A stretch of DNA of 51,581 nucleotides, taken from Spirochaetaceae bacterium. GTDB lineage: Bacteria > Spirochaetota > Spirochaetia > Treponematales > Treponemataceae. The stretch is from assembly GCA_017618015.1 (NCBI GenBank), contig JAFZVC010000012.1, positions 1-51,581 on the forward strand. Direction: 5' to 3'. The notes under the pieces were generated by a model that was not told where the DNA came from, ran no database searches, and saw only the letters and a list, made by a program, of their open reading frames with translations. Made by a program: the position numbers and the translations under genes. Each line of letters starts with the position of its first letter. The stretch's first letter is position 1. Below are positions 8,031 through 17,554 of this stretch, one piece after another.

Positions 8031-9926
8031 ATGGGCAATGAAATTAGCTCTACTAATCAGGTAAAAAAGTCGATCCCGTTCAAAATCCTCATTTTTATGT
8101 GGATGGCGTTTTTGCTGCCGTTTATTATGTATGTTCCGCTTAATATGATAAATGGCGGTCTGACGTTTGATGAGTGCATGGCTTCAAGCAACAACATTTT
8201 CTCATACTTTTTCATGGCTGTTGCTATTATCGCTCCAATCATCATTTATTGCTGGCTGAATGGCGTTGCTAAACAGTATAAGCCAGATGACGAAGCTTCT
8301 ATCGTAAAAATGAACAACGCCGTCAAGACAACGCAGCTTTTGGCGTTTTCGATTCCGAACGTCATGTACATCGCCGATCCTTTTTTGGAGACATACTACA
8401 ACATGAGCCATGGGTTTACACCTGCTTCGTTCTATGGCGAATCATACATGTTCTATTGTTTCTGTATGCTTTTTGGTGGACTGTGCACATTCTCTGTCCT
8501 CTCTTATATTTTGGTTGTGTCCAGTCTTGAAAAATCAGTTGGCTGGCTTCCGTATGAACGCAAATTCATGTCTTTCTCTTTTATGCAGAGAAGCCTTTTG
8601 ATTTCCGGTTTCGTTCTTTTGGGAATGCTTCTTATGGTCGTCGCGATTTTTGAGATTCCAGCTAACAGGGAACTCCCGATGAAAGCCCTTCTGCTTACAA
8701 AAGTTTTACCTTTCGCAGTGTTTATCCTTGTCGTTGGTCTTGTCGACCTGTACCTCATGCTCCATGACGTAAACAACAACATCAAGAGCATCGGTAAGTT
8801 CTCCTGGGATTTGTCAAACAAAGACTACCATACAGAAGATATCCCGATTCTTGTTCGCTGTGAGTTTGGTGAGATGGCGAACCATCTTAACTCCTTGCGT
8901 GACAATACAAAGGGGTTGTTTAAAGAATTCAAGACGACAATCGATTCTACAGTCGATGTCGCCAAGAAACTTGACCACGAGATGACAGCCGTTCAGAGCA
9001 ATGTAGAGAATATCAACTCTGGAATTGATTCTGTAAACAATGAGATGAAGAACCAGACATCCGGCGTTGAGGAAACAAGCGCTTCCGTAAACAGGATTAT
9101 CAACAAGGCAAAAACCTTGAACAACAGTATTGAAGGCCAGGTTGCAGCTATTACACAGTCGTCCTCTGCTGTAGAGGAGATGGTCGCTAACATCAACAGC
9201 GTTACGCAGATTCTTAGCCAGAACACAGAGACTGTTAATTCTCTTTCTACGGCTTCTGATGCAGGACGCAAGTCGGTTGAGACAGCCGTAAACACTTCTC
9301 AGCAGATTATCGAACAGTCCGCAACTCTTTTGGAAGCGACGACGATTATTCAGACGATTGCGGCACAGACAAACCTGTTGGCTATGAATGCGGCAATTGA
9401 GTCAGCACACGCTGGCGAAGCCGGAAAAGGTTTTGCTGTTGTTGCCGATGAAATCAGAAAGCTTGCGGAGCAGTCGAGCACGCAGGGTAAGACGATTAAC
9501 GACAGTCTTAAAACTCTTTCTGGTTCTATTCAGCTTGTTTCTACGAACACAAAAGAAGTTCAGGAAAAGTTCAACGTAATATATGAGCTTGCTCAGACTG
9601 TTATGAAGCAGGAACAGATCATTATGAACGCGATGAACGAGCAGGCAGAAGGTAACAAGCAGGTTCTTGAAGCAATCAAGAACATCAATTCTTCAACTTC
9701 TAGCGTAAAGAACGATTCCTACGAGATGATGGCGGGTAGTGAGCAGATTATGAAGGAGATGGAAAACCTTTCTGCTGTAACGAAGAACATCAACCAGGAG
9801 ATGGAAGAGATGTACGCCAACATGCAGGGTATTTCTGCCGCGATAGACACAGTTTCTAAGTCATCGGAGAAGAATACTGAGCACATGCTGATTCTTGCCG
9901 ATCAGATAGGAACTTTCAAGCTTTAA
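8031..9926 (+). CDS. Methyl-accepting chemotaxis protein with a multi-helix membrane sensor
   Basis: A 631-residue chemoreceptor. The N-terminal 245 residues form about six hydrophobic helices (roughly 17-40, 55-76, 100-118, 138-165, 187-209, 219-244) with no sizeable periplasmic ligand domain. The rest is a coiled-coil signalling region. The highly conserved hairpin tip is at about 440-485 ([20 protein letters not shown], then [16 protein letters not shown]), where CheA and CheW bind. It should sense something in or near the membrane, or through a partner, and control flagellar switching. AGGAG precedes the ATG, and a terminator (9973-10018) follows. It is transcribed in the same direction as the c-di-GMP hybrid, with 90 nt between them. 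Confidence 0.93.
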   Translation: MGNEISSTNQVKKSIPFKILIFMWMAFLLPFIMYVPLNMINGGLTFDECMASSNNIFSYFFMAVAIIAPIIIYCWLNGVAKQYKPDDEASIVKMNNAVKTTQLLAFSIPNVMYIADPFLETYYNMSHGFTPASFYGESYMFYCFCMLFGGLCTFSVLSYILVVSSLEKSVGWLPYERKFMSFSFMQRSLLISGFVLLGMLLMVVAIFEIPANRELPMKALLLTKVLPFAVFILVVGLVDLYLMLHDVNNNIKSIGKFSWDLSNKDYHTEDIPILVRCEFGEMANHLNSLRDNTKGLFKEFKTTIDSTVDVAKKLDHEMTAVQSNVENINSGIDSVNNEMKNQTSGVEETSASVNRIINKAKTLNNSIEGQVAAITQSSSAVEEMVANINSVTQILSQNTETVNSLSTASDAGRKSVETAVNTSQQIIEQSATLLEATTIIQTIAAQTNLLAMNAAIESAHAGEAGKGFAVVADEIRKLAEQSSTQGKTINDSLKTLSGSIQLVSTNTKEVQEKFNVIYELAQTVMKQEQIIMNAMNEQAEGNKQVLEAIKNINSSTSSVKNDSYEMMAGSEQIMKEMENLSAVTKNINQEMEEMYANMQGISAAIDTVSKSSEKNTEHMLILADQIGTFKL

Positions 9927-9942
9927 TGCATATTTTCTGGTA

Positions 9943-9971
9943 TTGAGGTTCACACTTCATATCGCTACAAT
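9943..9971 (+). promoter_or_regulatory. Promoter of the cysteine desulfurase, running into the upstream terminator
   Basis: TTGAGG (9943-9948), 17 nt and TACAAT (9966-9971). The predicted start near 9978 falls inside the left arm of the terminator hairpin, so transcripts from this promoter would lack its first bases. See the finding on this arrangement. Confidence 0.45.
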
Positions 9972-9972
9972 G

Positions 9973-10018
9973 AAAGCCGTCCGCAAGCCTTAACGGTATG
10001 CGGCGGCTTTTTTGTTTT
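9973..10018 (+). terminator. Intrinsic terminator after the chemoreceptor gene
   Basis: The left arm AAAGCCGTCCGCA (9973-9985) pairs with TGCGGCGGCTTT (9999-10010) with one bulged T. A run of T follows immediately (10008-10013, then GTTTT). It starts 47 nt after the receptor stop codon. Confidence 0.85.
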
Positions 10019-10026
10019 AGGCAGAT

Positions 10027-11250
10027 ATGACGGAAGAAAAAGATAAAATAAACGGTTTAAGCATTAAAGAGCGGTACTTCGACTGGGCTGCTACAGCCCT
10101 TGCAGACGAAGACATTCTTCATGAAGCTTTGGAAAAGTCTCTTGCGGATGGCGCAAACCCGTCCAGCGTTCATGCGGCGGGTCTGGGTGCCCGCCATGCG
10201 TTCGAGGATGCCCGCGCCCGGTGTGCGGCTGTCCTGGGCGTAAAGCCTGAGAACGTAATTTTCACCTCGGGCGGCACCGAAAGCGACCAAATCCCGATTC
10301 TCGCGTTGCTCCGGCGGCCGCAAAAAGGCAGCATTCTTATTAGCGCGATTGAGCACCCGGCAGTGTCGGCGCAAGCGGAGCTTATGAAAAACTGCGGCTG
10401 GCGCGTTATTACTGTTCCGTGCAATCAGGACGGCATCGTTACGCCGGAAGCCGTCATTGCCCGCATAGAGGATGATACGGCTCTTGTGTGCATAATGGCT
10501 GTAAATAATGAGACAGGCGCAATTCAGCCTGTTTATGAGATTGCGGATGCAATGACGGCGCACTGCCGGGGAAAACGCAGACCAAAGTTCCATGTGGACG
10601 CGGTGCAGGCCGCCGGAAAAATACCGTTTGAGCTTTCATATCCCGGAATAGACACCGCCGCCATAAGCGCGCATAAGCTGTGCGGTCCGCGCGGAATTGG
10701 CATTCTTTACATGAAAGACCGTTTTGAGCCGTTCTTAAAAGGCGGCGGGCAGGAAAGCGGCATGAGAAGTGGCACGGAGAACCTTTTCGGGGCGCTGGCT
10801 CTGGCTTCTTGTCTGGAAAGATATTATATGTGTGGGCGACAAGGCGCGAATGTCGCGACCAACGCATCTGGCGCGGACGGCCTTATGGCGCAAGAAACAG
10901 CCCGCACCGCGTGTTTCATCGAAAAACTTAAGACGCTCCCGTATTGCACGCTCATACCAGAAAGCCGGAATCCCGTTGACGGACGTTTCGCGCCCGGCGT
11001 TGTGCAGGCTTCTTTTGCCAACATCCCAGGTGAGGTTATGGTTCGTGCTCTTAGTGAAAAAGGCTTTTTTATTTCGACAGGCTCCGCATGCTCGGCAAGA
11101 AAGAGCCAGCGCCCTGTCCTTGCCGCGATGGGAATAAAAGGTGAGAAATCCGCTAACGCCGTCCGTTTTTCGTTCAGCAGCCACTCCACGGATGCGGGCG
11201 TGGACATGCTTTTTGCGGCAGTCAGCGAAGTCGCCGGGCGCTTTAATTGA
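10027..11250 (+). CDS. Cysteine desulfurase (NifS/IscS class V aminotransferase)
   Basis: A 407-residue PLP enzyme that takes sulfur from cysteine for Fe-S clusters or tRNA thiolation. It has the N-terminal FDWAATALADEDIL variant of the YLDNAAT motif and the TSGGTESD cofactor loop. The PLP lysine is K217 in SAHKLCGPRG, and the sulfur-accepting cysteine is C355 in GSACSARK. No iscU or other scaffold gene is adjacent, so its sulfur partner is elsewhere. The nearby miaB product (36353-37699) is one Fe-S enzyme that would depend on such a supply. The ATG is only weakly preceded by AGG. The 3' end overlaps the convergent gene by 8 nt. Confidence 0.9.
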   Translation: MTEEKDKINGLSIKERYFDWAATALADEDILHEALEKSLADGANPSSVHAAGLGARHAFEDARARCAAVLGVKPENVIFTSGGTESDQIPILALLRRPQKGSILISAIEHPAVSAQAELMKNCGWRVITVPCNQDGIVTPEAVIARIEDDTALVCIMAVNNETGAIQPVYEIADAMTAHCRGKRRPKFHVDAVQAAGKIPFELSYPGIDTAAISAHKLCGPRGIGILYMKDRFEPFLKGGGQESGMRSGTENLFGALALASCLERYYMCGRQGANVATNASGADGLMAQETARTACFIEKLKTLPYCTLIPESRNPVDGRFAPGVVQASFANIPGEVMVRALSEKGFFISTGSACSARKSQRPVLAAMGIKGEKSANAVRFSFSSHSTDAGVDMLFAAVSEVAGRFN

Positions 11251-11947
11251 CCGTTATTACCGATGCAATTCTGCCTTCCGGCGTATAGACTTTTGCGGGA
11301 TTCGTTCCGTCCAATATGGGCGAAAGTCCCTCATAGAAGCAGTAGTAGTATGTTCCTGAAGGCAACGGAAGCTCTATCTCGTAATGTCCGGGCGAAGTCT
11401 CGTTCATGTAGTAAATGAACGAATCCCAGTTCGAGAATGTGCCAGAAAGCCTTACGACCATTCCAGGCTCGGAATCATGTATAAAAACAACTTTGTCGTT
11501 TTTCTTTTCCGTCACTGTCGGAGTCATGTTCTTGTATTTAAACTGCGACACGTATGTTCCGCTCTCAAAGCTGAACTGCTTCACGGGGTTTAAGGGATCT
11601 GTCGTCCAAAGACCATCAAAAATCATTCGGTACGAGATTCCCGTGCTGTTTTTGGGTATGGGAATAATGTAGAACAGCACTGTTCCCCTTGGATTGTTGT
11701 CGTAATCATAGGAAACAAGCTTTTCGAACGGGTGGATCGTTTTGTAATCCTCGAAATCGAAGGCTATTCCCGTGAAACGATGGTTATCCTCTGCGGTAAA
11801 TACTATGTAATTGTCCGCAATGTACGGTTCTTTAGCGGACTTTATGCCTATCCTTATTTTGTCCAGAGTGTATTGATTATCCTCTTGGGCACTAAGGCAG
11901 CATAGAGTCATTGCTGCAAGAACCAGCAATAAAAAGAGACGTTTCAT
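11243..11947 (-). CDS. Exported protein with a glycogen-binding-like (CBM48) fold
   Basis: A 234-residue protein with a signal peptide (hydrophobic 4-19, then SAQEDN). The C-terminal 80 residues resemble the early-set carbohydrate-binding module of isoamylase/AMPK type: VVRLSGTFSNWDS, then GHYEIELPLPSGTYYYCFY and a final DGTNPAKVYTPEGR. The N-terminal half has no family I recognise. It probably acts in the periplasm or outer envelope, but sugar binding is not proven. GGAAG lies before the ATG. It is divergent from the FlcA-like gene and overlaps the convergent desulfurase gene by 8 nt. Confidence 0.7.
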   Translation of the reverse strand: MKRLFLLLVLAAMTLCCLSAQEDNQYTLDKIRIGIKSAKEPYIADNYIVFTAEDNHRFTGIAFDFEDYKTIHPFEKLVSYDYDNNPRGTVLFYIIPIPKNSTGISYRMIFDGLWTTDPLNPVKQFSFESGTYVSQFKYKNMTPTVTEKKNDKVVFIHDSEPGMVVRLSGTFSNWDSFIYYMNETSPGHYEIELPLPSGTYYYCFYEGLSPILDGTNPAKVYTPEGRIASVITVN

Positions 11948-12119
11948 ATCACTTCCATATCGGAATGATTCGGCGGTCGGTTAAGCAGAAAATGAGGTTA
12001 TTCCGCATTTGTGCGCTCCGTAAAAATATACATTAAGGTGAGTGAAAAAAAAACCGATTAATGAATAGTAGATTCGCGCGGAAAGTTTTATACCCCTGTG
12101 CGGGTTCACAAAACGTTAC

Positions 12120-12148
12120 TTGTTATTTAGGGTGGAGTGGGGTACAAT
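12120..12148 (+). promoter_or_regulatory. Leaderless-type promoter of the FlcA-like gene
   Basis: TTGTTA (12120-12125), a 17-nt spacer and TACAAT (12143-12148), ending 8 nt before the ATG at 12157. The open frame extends upstream to 12061, but that would place the promoter inside the gene. The promoter position therefore supports the shorter start. Confidence 0.55.
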
Positions 12149-12156
12149 CTAGAAAA

Positions 12157-15100
12157 ATGCCCGGAATGAAGCAGCTGAAGAAATTCAGCGACGATATCAC
12201 ACAACTTGGAAACGAACTCATACGCCGTCAGGAGAAAGGGGAGACACTTCCCCGCATTAATTTTCCAGCTGGAATTTCCGATGCCGATGACTCCGACGAT
12301 TTTGTATTCGGTCTTCCTATAGCCGGGCAGCAGCCGTCCGGAGGCGCTTCTGGAGAGGCTGGAGAAGCTGGTGCGGAAGCTTCTGGTGGTGACAGCTCTT
12401 CTATTTCTTCAGACGATATTCTTGCCGGTGGTGGATCAGATGGTGCTTCTGCCAGTAATACGGAAGAAGAATTTGATATAGCCGCTCTTCTTGCCGAAGC
12501 TCGCGGGGAAAACAATAATGCGGGTGCTGGTCAGGCACAGCCTGCGATGCCGGATATATCGCTTCCAGGTCTTGGCGGTGATATAGGTTCTGTTGGGGCG
12601 ACAAGTGCGCCAGAACCTGCGGCACAAACCTCCGCACCGAAAGAAATCCCAGAATACTCAGCAGACAATCCGTTTACGCTGCCCGGAATGAGCGCCGGTG
12701 CTTCCGATGTGCCCGATATAGACGCGCTCCTTTCTGGTTTTGCCGACGATGTTGATACACCTTCCATTGATATAAACGCGGAGTCCGGCACGGAGCCGGT
12801 TTCCGACGACATACTGAACAATCTTGCGTCCGCCGATTTTGGTTCTGGCGGCGATTTCTCTGAATCTGATTTTACAGCTGACAGCGATTTTTCTGCTGAC
12901 GGTGGCGAGCCTGATTTTGCGGTTCAATCCGCCGCTGATGACACTGATCCCGGCAATCTTTTTGCCGGACTTGATTTGCCAGATTTTGGCGGAGATTCTG
13001 CGGGCGGCGTAGCAACTGGTGCGGCTGGTGGAAGTTCCGCAGGCAGCGCAGCAACTGGTGCGGGTTCACAGACAGATACGACCGATTTGGGAAGCGACTT
13101 CTCACTGCCCGATTTTGACTTGGACAGCATCGCATCAGATTCTTCTGGCGCAGGTTCTGCCGCCACAGAAGACGTTTCCGCAGATTTCGGTCTTGGTGAT
13201 ACCCCTTCATTCGATGCGGGTTCAGATGCAGGCGCTGGTGCAGCTTCTGCTTCAGCCGGAGACGGTTCTTCTTCCCGCACGGACGATTTTAGCTTTGATT
13301 TACCTGATTTTGACATTCCAGCTGGTGACGGTGCTTCAGCAGAATCTGCTGCTGGCGCAGATGCTGGCGGTTCCGGTATCCTTGATGACGATGACCTTTT
13401 CTCAACACCGCAGCCTTCATCCGGTTCCTCTTCCGGCGGACTTTCTCTTTCTATAGATTCTGAGCCGGAAAGCGGCAATTTTGAACTTCCTCCAGATGAT
13501 CCTTTCGCAATGCCGTCGGAAGGCACCGGTTTTAACCCGGACGACTCCGGTTTCTCGCCGGAAGAAGCCGCCTCTTTTGAAATGCCAGAAGCCCCTGACT
13601 TTGGCGACATGAGCGAGTTCTCCATGGACGCGCCCGATTCTGGCGATGTATCAGGCTCATTTGAATCAGTTGACGATGACTTTTCTATCCCCGGCTTCTC
13701 CGGCGACGATGACTTTGACCTTATCCCGCCTGAAGTACCGGAAGCAAAGAGTTCGAAGGCGACCAGCGCTTCCAAGTCTACCGAAAAGAAGGGTAGAAGG
13801 CGCAAGGAAAAGATCGTAAGAGAGAAAAACGAACTTACAGAAGAAGAGTATGAGACATTCCGCAACAACCTGAAAGGTTATCCGCTTAATCTTCGCATTA
13901 TCATCCAGGAGATAATCGTTAATCCTGACTTTACAGAAGAAGCTGTAATGAAGATTATCGACATGGTAATCAATCAGGCTACAGCAAGGTCAATCGCGAA
14001 CTACCTGGAAAAAGAAAGTCTTGTAGATTATGCCATTCAGGTTCCTACAAACTTCGAGAAGCGCACTGTCGCGGAATATGAAGAATACAAGAAATCTCTT
14101 GAGTACCGCCTTAAAAACAGAATAATCCCAATAGCGATAATAAGCGTCATATCTTGTGCTTTCATTTTGCTGTTCTCGTTCCTTATCGCAAGGTTTGTCG
14201 TACGCCCTGTAAAAGCAGAGATGCTTTATAAGGAAGGTTACGCGCTTATTGAGAACGGGCTTTATCCGCAGTCGGAAATGAAGTTCAACGAAGCAGACAG
14301 TTACAAGTCAAAGAAGAGCTGGTACTTCGAGTATGCGCATGCATATAAAGACCACAAGCAGTACGAACGTGCCGGAAAAATGTACGAACGTCTTTTGAAC
14401 AAATATGATCACGATAAGAAAGCCGGACTTGAATATGCCTCTATGAAGCTTTACGACCTTTCTGACTACGAAAATGCAGAACGAATAACAAGGCGTGAAG
14501 TTCTTGATTATCATATAAATGATTCTGACGGAATGCTCCTTTTAGGTGACATTTTCCTTGAATGGGCTACGAACACTGATGACTCTTTTATGGAAGAAAA
14601 AGAGAAGCATTTCGAGGAAGCCCGTGTTGCATATGCTGATATTATGTCGCTGTACGGTCAGACCGATCTGTATCTTTCACGAATGATGCGGTACTTTATC
14701 CGTACTGACCAGATACGCGAGGTTCTTCCTCTTAAGAATTATTTCTATCCACGGCTCAGTAAGAATCCGCTTGAAGGTCAGGATTTGGTTGAGCTTAGTG
14801 GTTATCTTCTTGATAAGTTGTTCGGTGAGCTTAAGCCAGCGGACGAATTCTTGCGCAGTTCTATTGAAGATGTCCGCGATCTTTTGGAGCAGGCTGTAAT
14901 AAAAGCACCTGAAATACCGGAGTCTACCTATAATTTAGGAAGATACTTCATTGAAACAGAAAATCCGGATGCAGCTGAGGCGTTGCTTAAAGAATCACTC
15001 GGTATTTTTGATGCCGCCGAGAAAAAGACGCACAGCCGTATTTTGCGCAACATAAACGCTTATCGTCTGATTGGAGAGCTTAAAGCGGAAGATAAGGAAT

Positions 15101-15894
15101 ATATTGAGGCTGAGAAGATGTATCTTGACGGAATCGATATATTCACGAACGAGCAGAAGCGCAGCGGACTTAAATCTGATCAGAACGTCGGAATCCTTTA
15201 TTCTGACCTTGCGGACATAGAATACTTCATTTCTGGTGATTATGATTCTGCATTAAGGAACTATCAGTATTCCGTGGATAACAACCACGATACGGCTTCC
15301 ATACGTTACAGGATTGGCTATATAAACTATGTGAACGGTGACACAGGCGCGGCTCTTGATTCTTTCATAAAGACGATTGCAGAGCAGCCTTCCGAACGTC
15401 ATACGCTTCTTGCTCTTGGAAACACGCTTGCTATACGTGACAGCACATCGGCAGCACAGGGCTACTACGAAAAGCTTATCGATTTGCTTGACAGAGAAAG
15501 AGCTACGGCGGGAGTTCTTTCTGCGCCGCTTCGTGAAGAGCAGATTAATCTTGTTGAACTGTACGGAAAAACTGCGAATAACCTTGGAGTGACGCTCTAT
15601 AACCTTGCAAAGCGCAACTCGAACAGCGCATACAATGCAAGGGCTATCAGTTTGCTTTCTGAGTCTATCAGAGCATGGGATCTTCTTACCAGAAATGATA
15701 AAACGATGGTACGTATTCAAGGCACGAACCTTGCGGCTCAGAACCTTAAGTACATGACAGTGCCAAAGAATCCGGCGGAAACGTCATTCGAACCGTCGCT
15801 AGACAGGGTAATTCCTATGGTTATCTACGGTGATGATATTCTGAGCAAGCCAGAATCAGAGAACGACACTAAAAACTATTATGCAGTGGAATGA
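12157..15894 (+). CDS. flcA: FlcA-like periplasmic flagellar collar protein (acidic linker, TM helix, TPRs)
   Basis: A protein of about 1245 residues from the 12157 start (a second ATG lies 9 nt on). Residues about 45-540 are low-complexity, rich in Ser, Gly, Ala, Asp and Phe, with recurring short DFxLPDFD-like motifs. A basic patch (KKGRRRKEK) follows, then a folded segment (LTEEEYETFRNNLKGYPLNL) and one membrane helix (about 656-680). About 560 residues of TPR-type helical repeats form the rest, starting LYKEGYALIENGLYPQSEMKF. A TM plus TPR spirochaete protein of this layout matches the collar protein FlcA of Borrelia (BB0326), which builds the periplasmic collar and helps place stators. 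The topology puts the TPRs in the periplasm and the acidic linker in the cytoplasm. The family assignment comes from architecture only. Confidence 0.6.
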   Translation: MPGMKQLKKFSDDITQLGNELIRRQEKGETLPRINFPAGISDADDSDDFVFGLPIAGQQPSGGASGEAGEAGAEASGGDSSSISSDDILAGGGSDGASASNTEEEFDIAALLAEARGENNNAGAGQAQPAMPDISLPGLGGDIGSVGATSAPEPAAQTSAPKEIPEYSADNPFTLPGMSAGASDVPDIDALLSGFADDVDTPSIDINAESGTEPVSDDILNNLASADFGSGGDFSESDFTADSDFSADGGEPDFAVQSAADDTDPGNLFAGLDLPDFGGDSAGGVATGAAGGSSAGSAATGAGSQTDTTDLGSDFSLPDFDLDSIASDSSGAGSAATEDVSADFGLGDTPSFDAGSDAGAGAASASAGDGSSSRTDDFSFDLPDFDIPAGDGASAESAAGADAGGSGILDDDDLFSTPQPSSGSSSGGLSLSIDSEPESGNFELPPDDPFAMPSEGTGFNPDDSGFSPEEAASFEMPEAPDFGDMSEFSMDAPDSGDVSGSFESVDDDFSIPGFSGDDDFDLIPPEVPEAKSSKATSASKSTEKKGRRRKEKIVREKNELTEEEYETFRNNLKGYPLNLRIIIQEIIVNPDFTEEAVMKIIDMVINQATARSIANYLEKESLVDYAIQVPTNFEKRTVAEYEEYKKSLEYRLKNRIIPIAIISVISCAFILLFSFLIARFVVRPVKAEMLYKEGYALIENGLYPQSEMKFNEADSYKSKKSWYFEYAHAYKDHKQYERAGKMYERLLNKYDHDKKAGLEYASMKLYDLSDYENAERITRREVLDYHINDSDGMLLLGDIFLEWATNTDDSFMEEKEKHFEEARVAYADIMSLYGQTDLYLSRMMRYFIRTDQIREVLPLKNYFYPRLSKNPLEGQDLVELSGYLLDKLFGELKPADEFLRSSIEDVRDLLEQAVIKAPEIPESTYNLGRYFIETENPDAAEALLKESLGIFDAAEKKTHSRILRNINAYRLIGELKAEDKEYIEAEKMYLDGIDIFTNEQKRSGLKSDQNVGILYSDLADIEYFISGDYDSALRNYQYSVDNNHDTASIRYRIGYINYVNGDTGAALDSFIKTIAEQPSERHTLLALGNTLAIRDSTSAAQGYYEKLIDLLDRERATAGVLSAPLREEQINLVELYGKTANNLGVTLYNLAKRNSNSAYNARAISLLSESIRAWDLLTRNDKTMVRIQGTNLAAQNLKYMTVPKNPAETSFEPSLDRVIPMVIYGDDILSKPESENDTKNYYAVE

Positions 15895-16543
15895 TAGGAT
15901 AAAGAAAAGCAGTTTGGCAGGATGCAATCTTTACGAGAGCGGAGCTGCTGGAATTGAGCAACGAAAACGATTTTACACTATCGCGAAAGAGCTGTTCAGA
16001 AAGACAATCCACATGGGAACAGCTCTTGTTCCACTTGTTTTGTATTATTCAAAAACTCTTATAGTATCCCTTCTTATAACAGCTATTGTTCTGTATTCAA
16101 TAACGGAGATTCTTCGCCTTTCCGGGAAAAGTGTGCCCATCGTCTCCAAAATAACGGAAGCGGCTTCACGCAAGCGCGATGACAATCGGTTTGTTCTTGG
16201 TCCTATAACGCTTTGTGTCGGTGTTTTGCTGACCGTTCTTTTGTTTGACTTTAAGACAGCCACGGCTGGGATTTTTGCGCTTGCGTTCGGCGACGGTCTT
16301 GCGAGCCTTGGCGGAAAACTGATAGGGCAGTGCGTAATTCCGTTCACACAGGGGAAAACAGCTGCCGGAAGCCTTACGTGCTTCATCGCCATTTTTTTGT
16401 CATCGTTCGCGGTGTTCGGCTCTGTAACGCTTTCGTTGTCTGTTGCCGCGCTCGGCATGTTCATTGAGCTTTTGCCGCTTAGAGACTTCGATAACCTAAT
16501 TATTCCGGTTGCAGTTTCTTCTCTTATATATTTCTGTTTCTAG
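15881..16543 (+). CDS. SEC59/DGK1/VTE5-like membrane kinase (dolichol/phytol kinase family)
   Basis: A 220-residue protein with about six or seven membrane helices. The family core is visible: ELFRKTIHMGTALVPL near the start, DDNRFVLGPITL, then FALAFGDGLASLGGKLIG and GKTAAGSLTCF, the presumed CTP-binding region of polyprenol and diacylglycerol CTP-dependent kinases. It would phosphorylate a lipid alcohol at the inner membrane. The ATG lies 14 nt inside the end of the FlcA-like gene and has no ribosome site of its own, so it is probably translated by coupling. A later start near residue 29 is possible. A phosphatidate cytidylyltransferase-like role is the main alternative. Confidence 0.75.
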   Translation: MQWNDRIKKSSLAGCNLYESGAAGIEQRKRFYTIAKELFRKTIHMGTALVPLVLYYSKTLIVSLLITAIVLYSITEILRLSGKSVPIVSKITEAASRKRDDNRFVLGPITLCVGVLLTVLLFDFKTATAGIFALAFGDGLASLGGKLIGQCVIPFTQGKTAAGSLTCFIAIFLSSFAVFGSVTLSLSVAALGMFIELLPLRDFDNLIIPVAVSSLIYFCF

Positions 16544-16573
16544 CCACGGACGCGGAATTAATCAGTCCTGTCG

Positions 16574-17392
16574 TTATTTCCACAAATAGTAGTTATGCAG
16601 CTGCTGAAGATATACTTTCGTTCCGATCCCAAATAATATCAGTCCGAGCGCGGTCAAGAATATGCTGTCAGAGAGCGTAAGACACATATAGCCCGCGAAA
16701 AGCAACATGTACGAAATCATCGTTTTTATCTTGCCAGCAAGCATGAATGCCACTGCCGTCATCACTGCCAGGAATATCCTTACGAACAGCAATACAGAGT
16801 GATAGCTTGTCTGCACCATGATAGAGGGGAGGATTGTGCGCGTGTCTACGGCTGTCGATGTCGCAAGCGCCACGGATATTGCAATCGCTATGACGATATT
16901 TTTATCGGCTTCCTGAATCTTATCGTCAGAAGAGAAAATCGCCGAAAAAAGAAGGCTCATTCCCGCAAGAATCCTGCCAGCGAGTACAAGTTTTCCTGTG
17001 AAAATAAGGAAATCTGAATAGCCGCCCCACAAATTGAAAAGCGGAATGCACAGGCGGTAGATTTCGACCATACATCCTGTCAGAAACCCCATATAGTAAA
17101 GGATTTCCGGCGATTGCGTCTTTTCAAAAACGTAGCGCAAAGCTGTGCTTACGGCAGGTGTATAAAGCGCGAGTAAGGCGATTGCGGCAAGCGACGCGTA
17201 AGAGTACGGCTGGAATGCGGCGTGCAGCACTGTTCCGGCATTTATTTCGCCAAGGCTCAGCGTGGGAAATTCGAATTGCATTGAGTTATCCGATACAATC
17301 CGGTATATGAACAGCGCAGCGAACACAAAAAGCTGGCTGAAAGAGATTATCGATATGGCTTTCATAAGCCGGTTGCGGGAGTTCAGTGTCAT
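16574..17392 (-). CDS. Multi-pass membrane protein of unknown function
   Basis: A 272-residue protein with about eight hydrophobic helices and short loops, basic at the start (NSRNRLMK). I see no transporter or enzyme motif. The end (FGIGTKVYLQQLHNYYLWK) is cytoplasmic-like. It is convergent with the kinase-like gene (30 nt between stops) and has its own promoter of the leaderless type. Confidence 0.6.
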   Translation of the reverse strand: MTLNSRNRLMKAISIISFSQLFVFAALFIYRIVSDNSMQFEFPTLSLGEINAGTVLHAAFQPYSYASLAAIALLALYTPAVSTALRYVFEKTQSPEILYYMGFLTGCMVEIYRLCIPLFNLWGGYSDFLIFTGKLVLAGRILAGMSLLFSAIFSSDDKIQEADKNIVIAIAISVALATSTAVDTRTILPSIMVQTSYHSVLLFVRIFLAVMTAVAFMLAGKIKTMISYMLLFAGYMCLTLSDSIFLTALGLILFGIGTKVYLQQLHNYYLWK

Positions 17393-17399
17393 ATTTTAA

Positions 17400-17428
17400 A
17401 GAATAACCTCAAGACAAATTTATGTAAA
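17400..17428 (-). promoter_or_regulatory. Leaderless-type promoter of the multi-pass membrane protein
   Basis: On the minus strand TTTACA (17428-17423), 17 nt and TATTCT (17405-17400), ending 7 nt before the ATG at 17392. A GAGG lies 14 nt before the ATG, too far to be a normal ribosome site. Confidence 0.5.
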
Positions 17429-17554
17429 GCGAGTTCTTTTAAAAACCGAAAATAAAAGGAGAATAGAGTTGTCCAAAGACTTTTCTATTTTGTCGCATCA
17501 GCTTTAGTTATCGCGCTTTGAGCTAGCGTCAATGATATATTTGGGAGTGTTTTT

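Noticed and set aside
10057..10593. 178-residue open frame antisense to the desulfurase
   Set aside because: Shadow of a conserved enzyme; no promoter or ribosome site.
12061..12156. N-terminal extension of the FlcA-like gene
   Set aside because: It would place a well-formed promoter inside the gene, and the extra residues look random.
12924..13868. 314-residue open frame antisense to the FlcA-like gene
   Set aside because: It arises from the repetitive GC-rich codons of the acidic arm; Ser/Pro/Glu-rich, no start signal, wholly inside a better gene.
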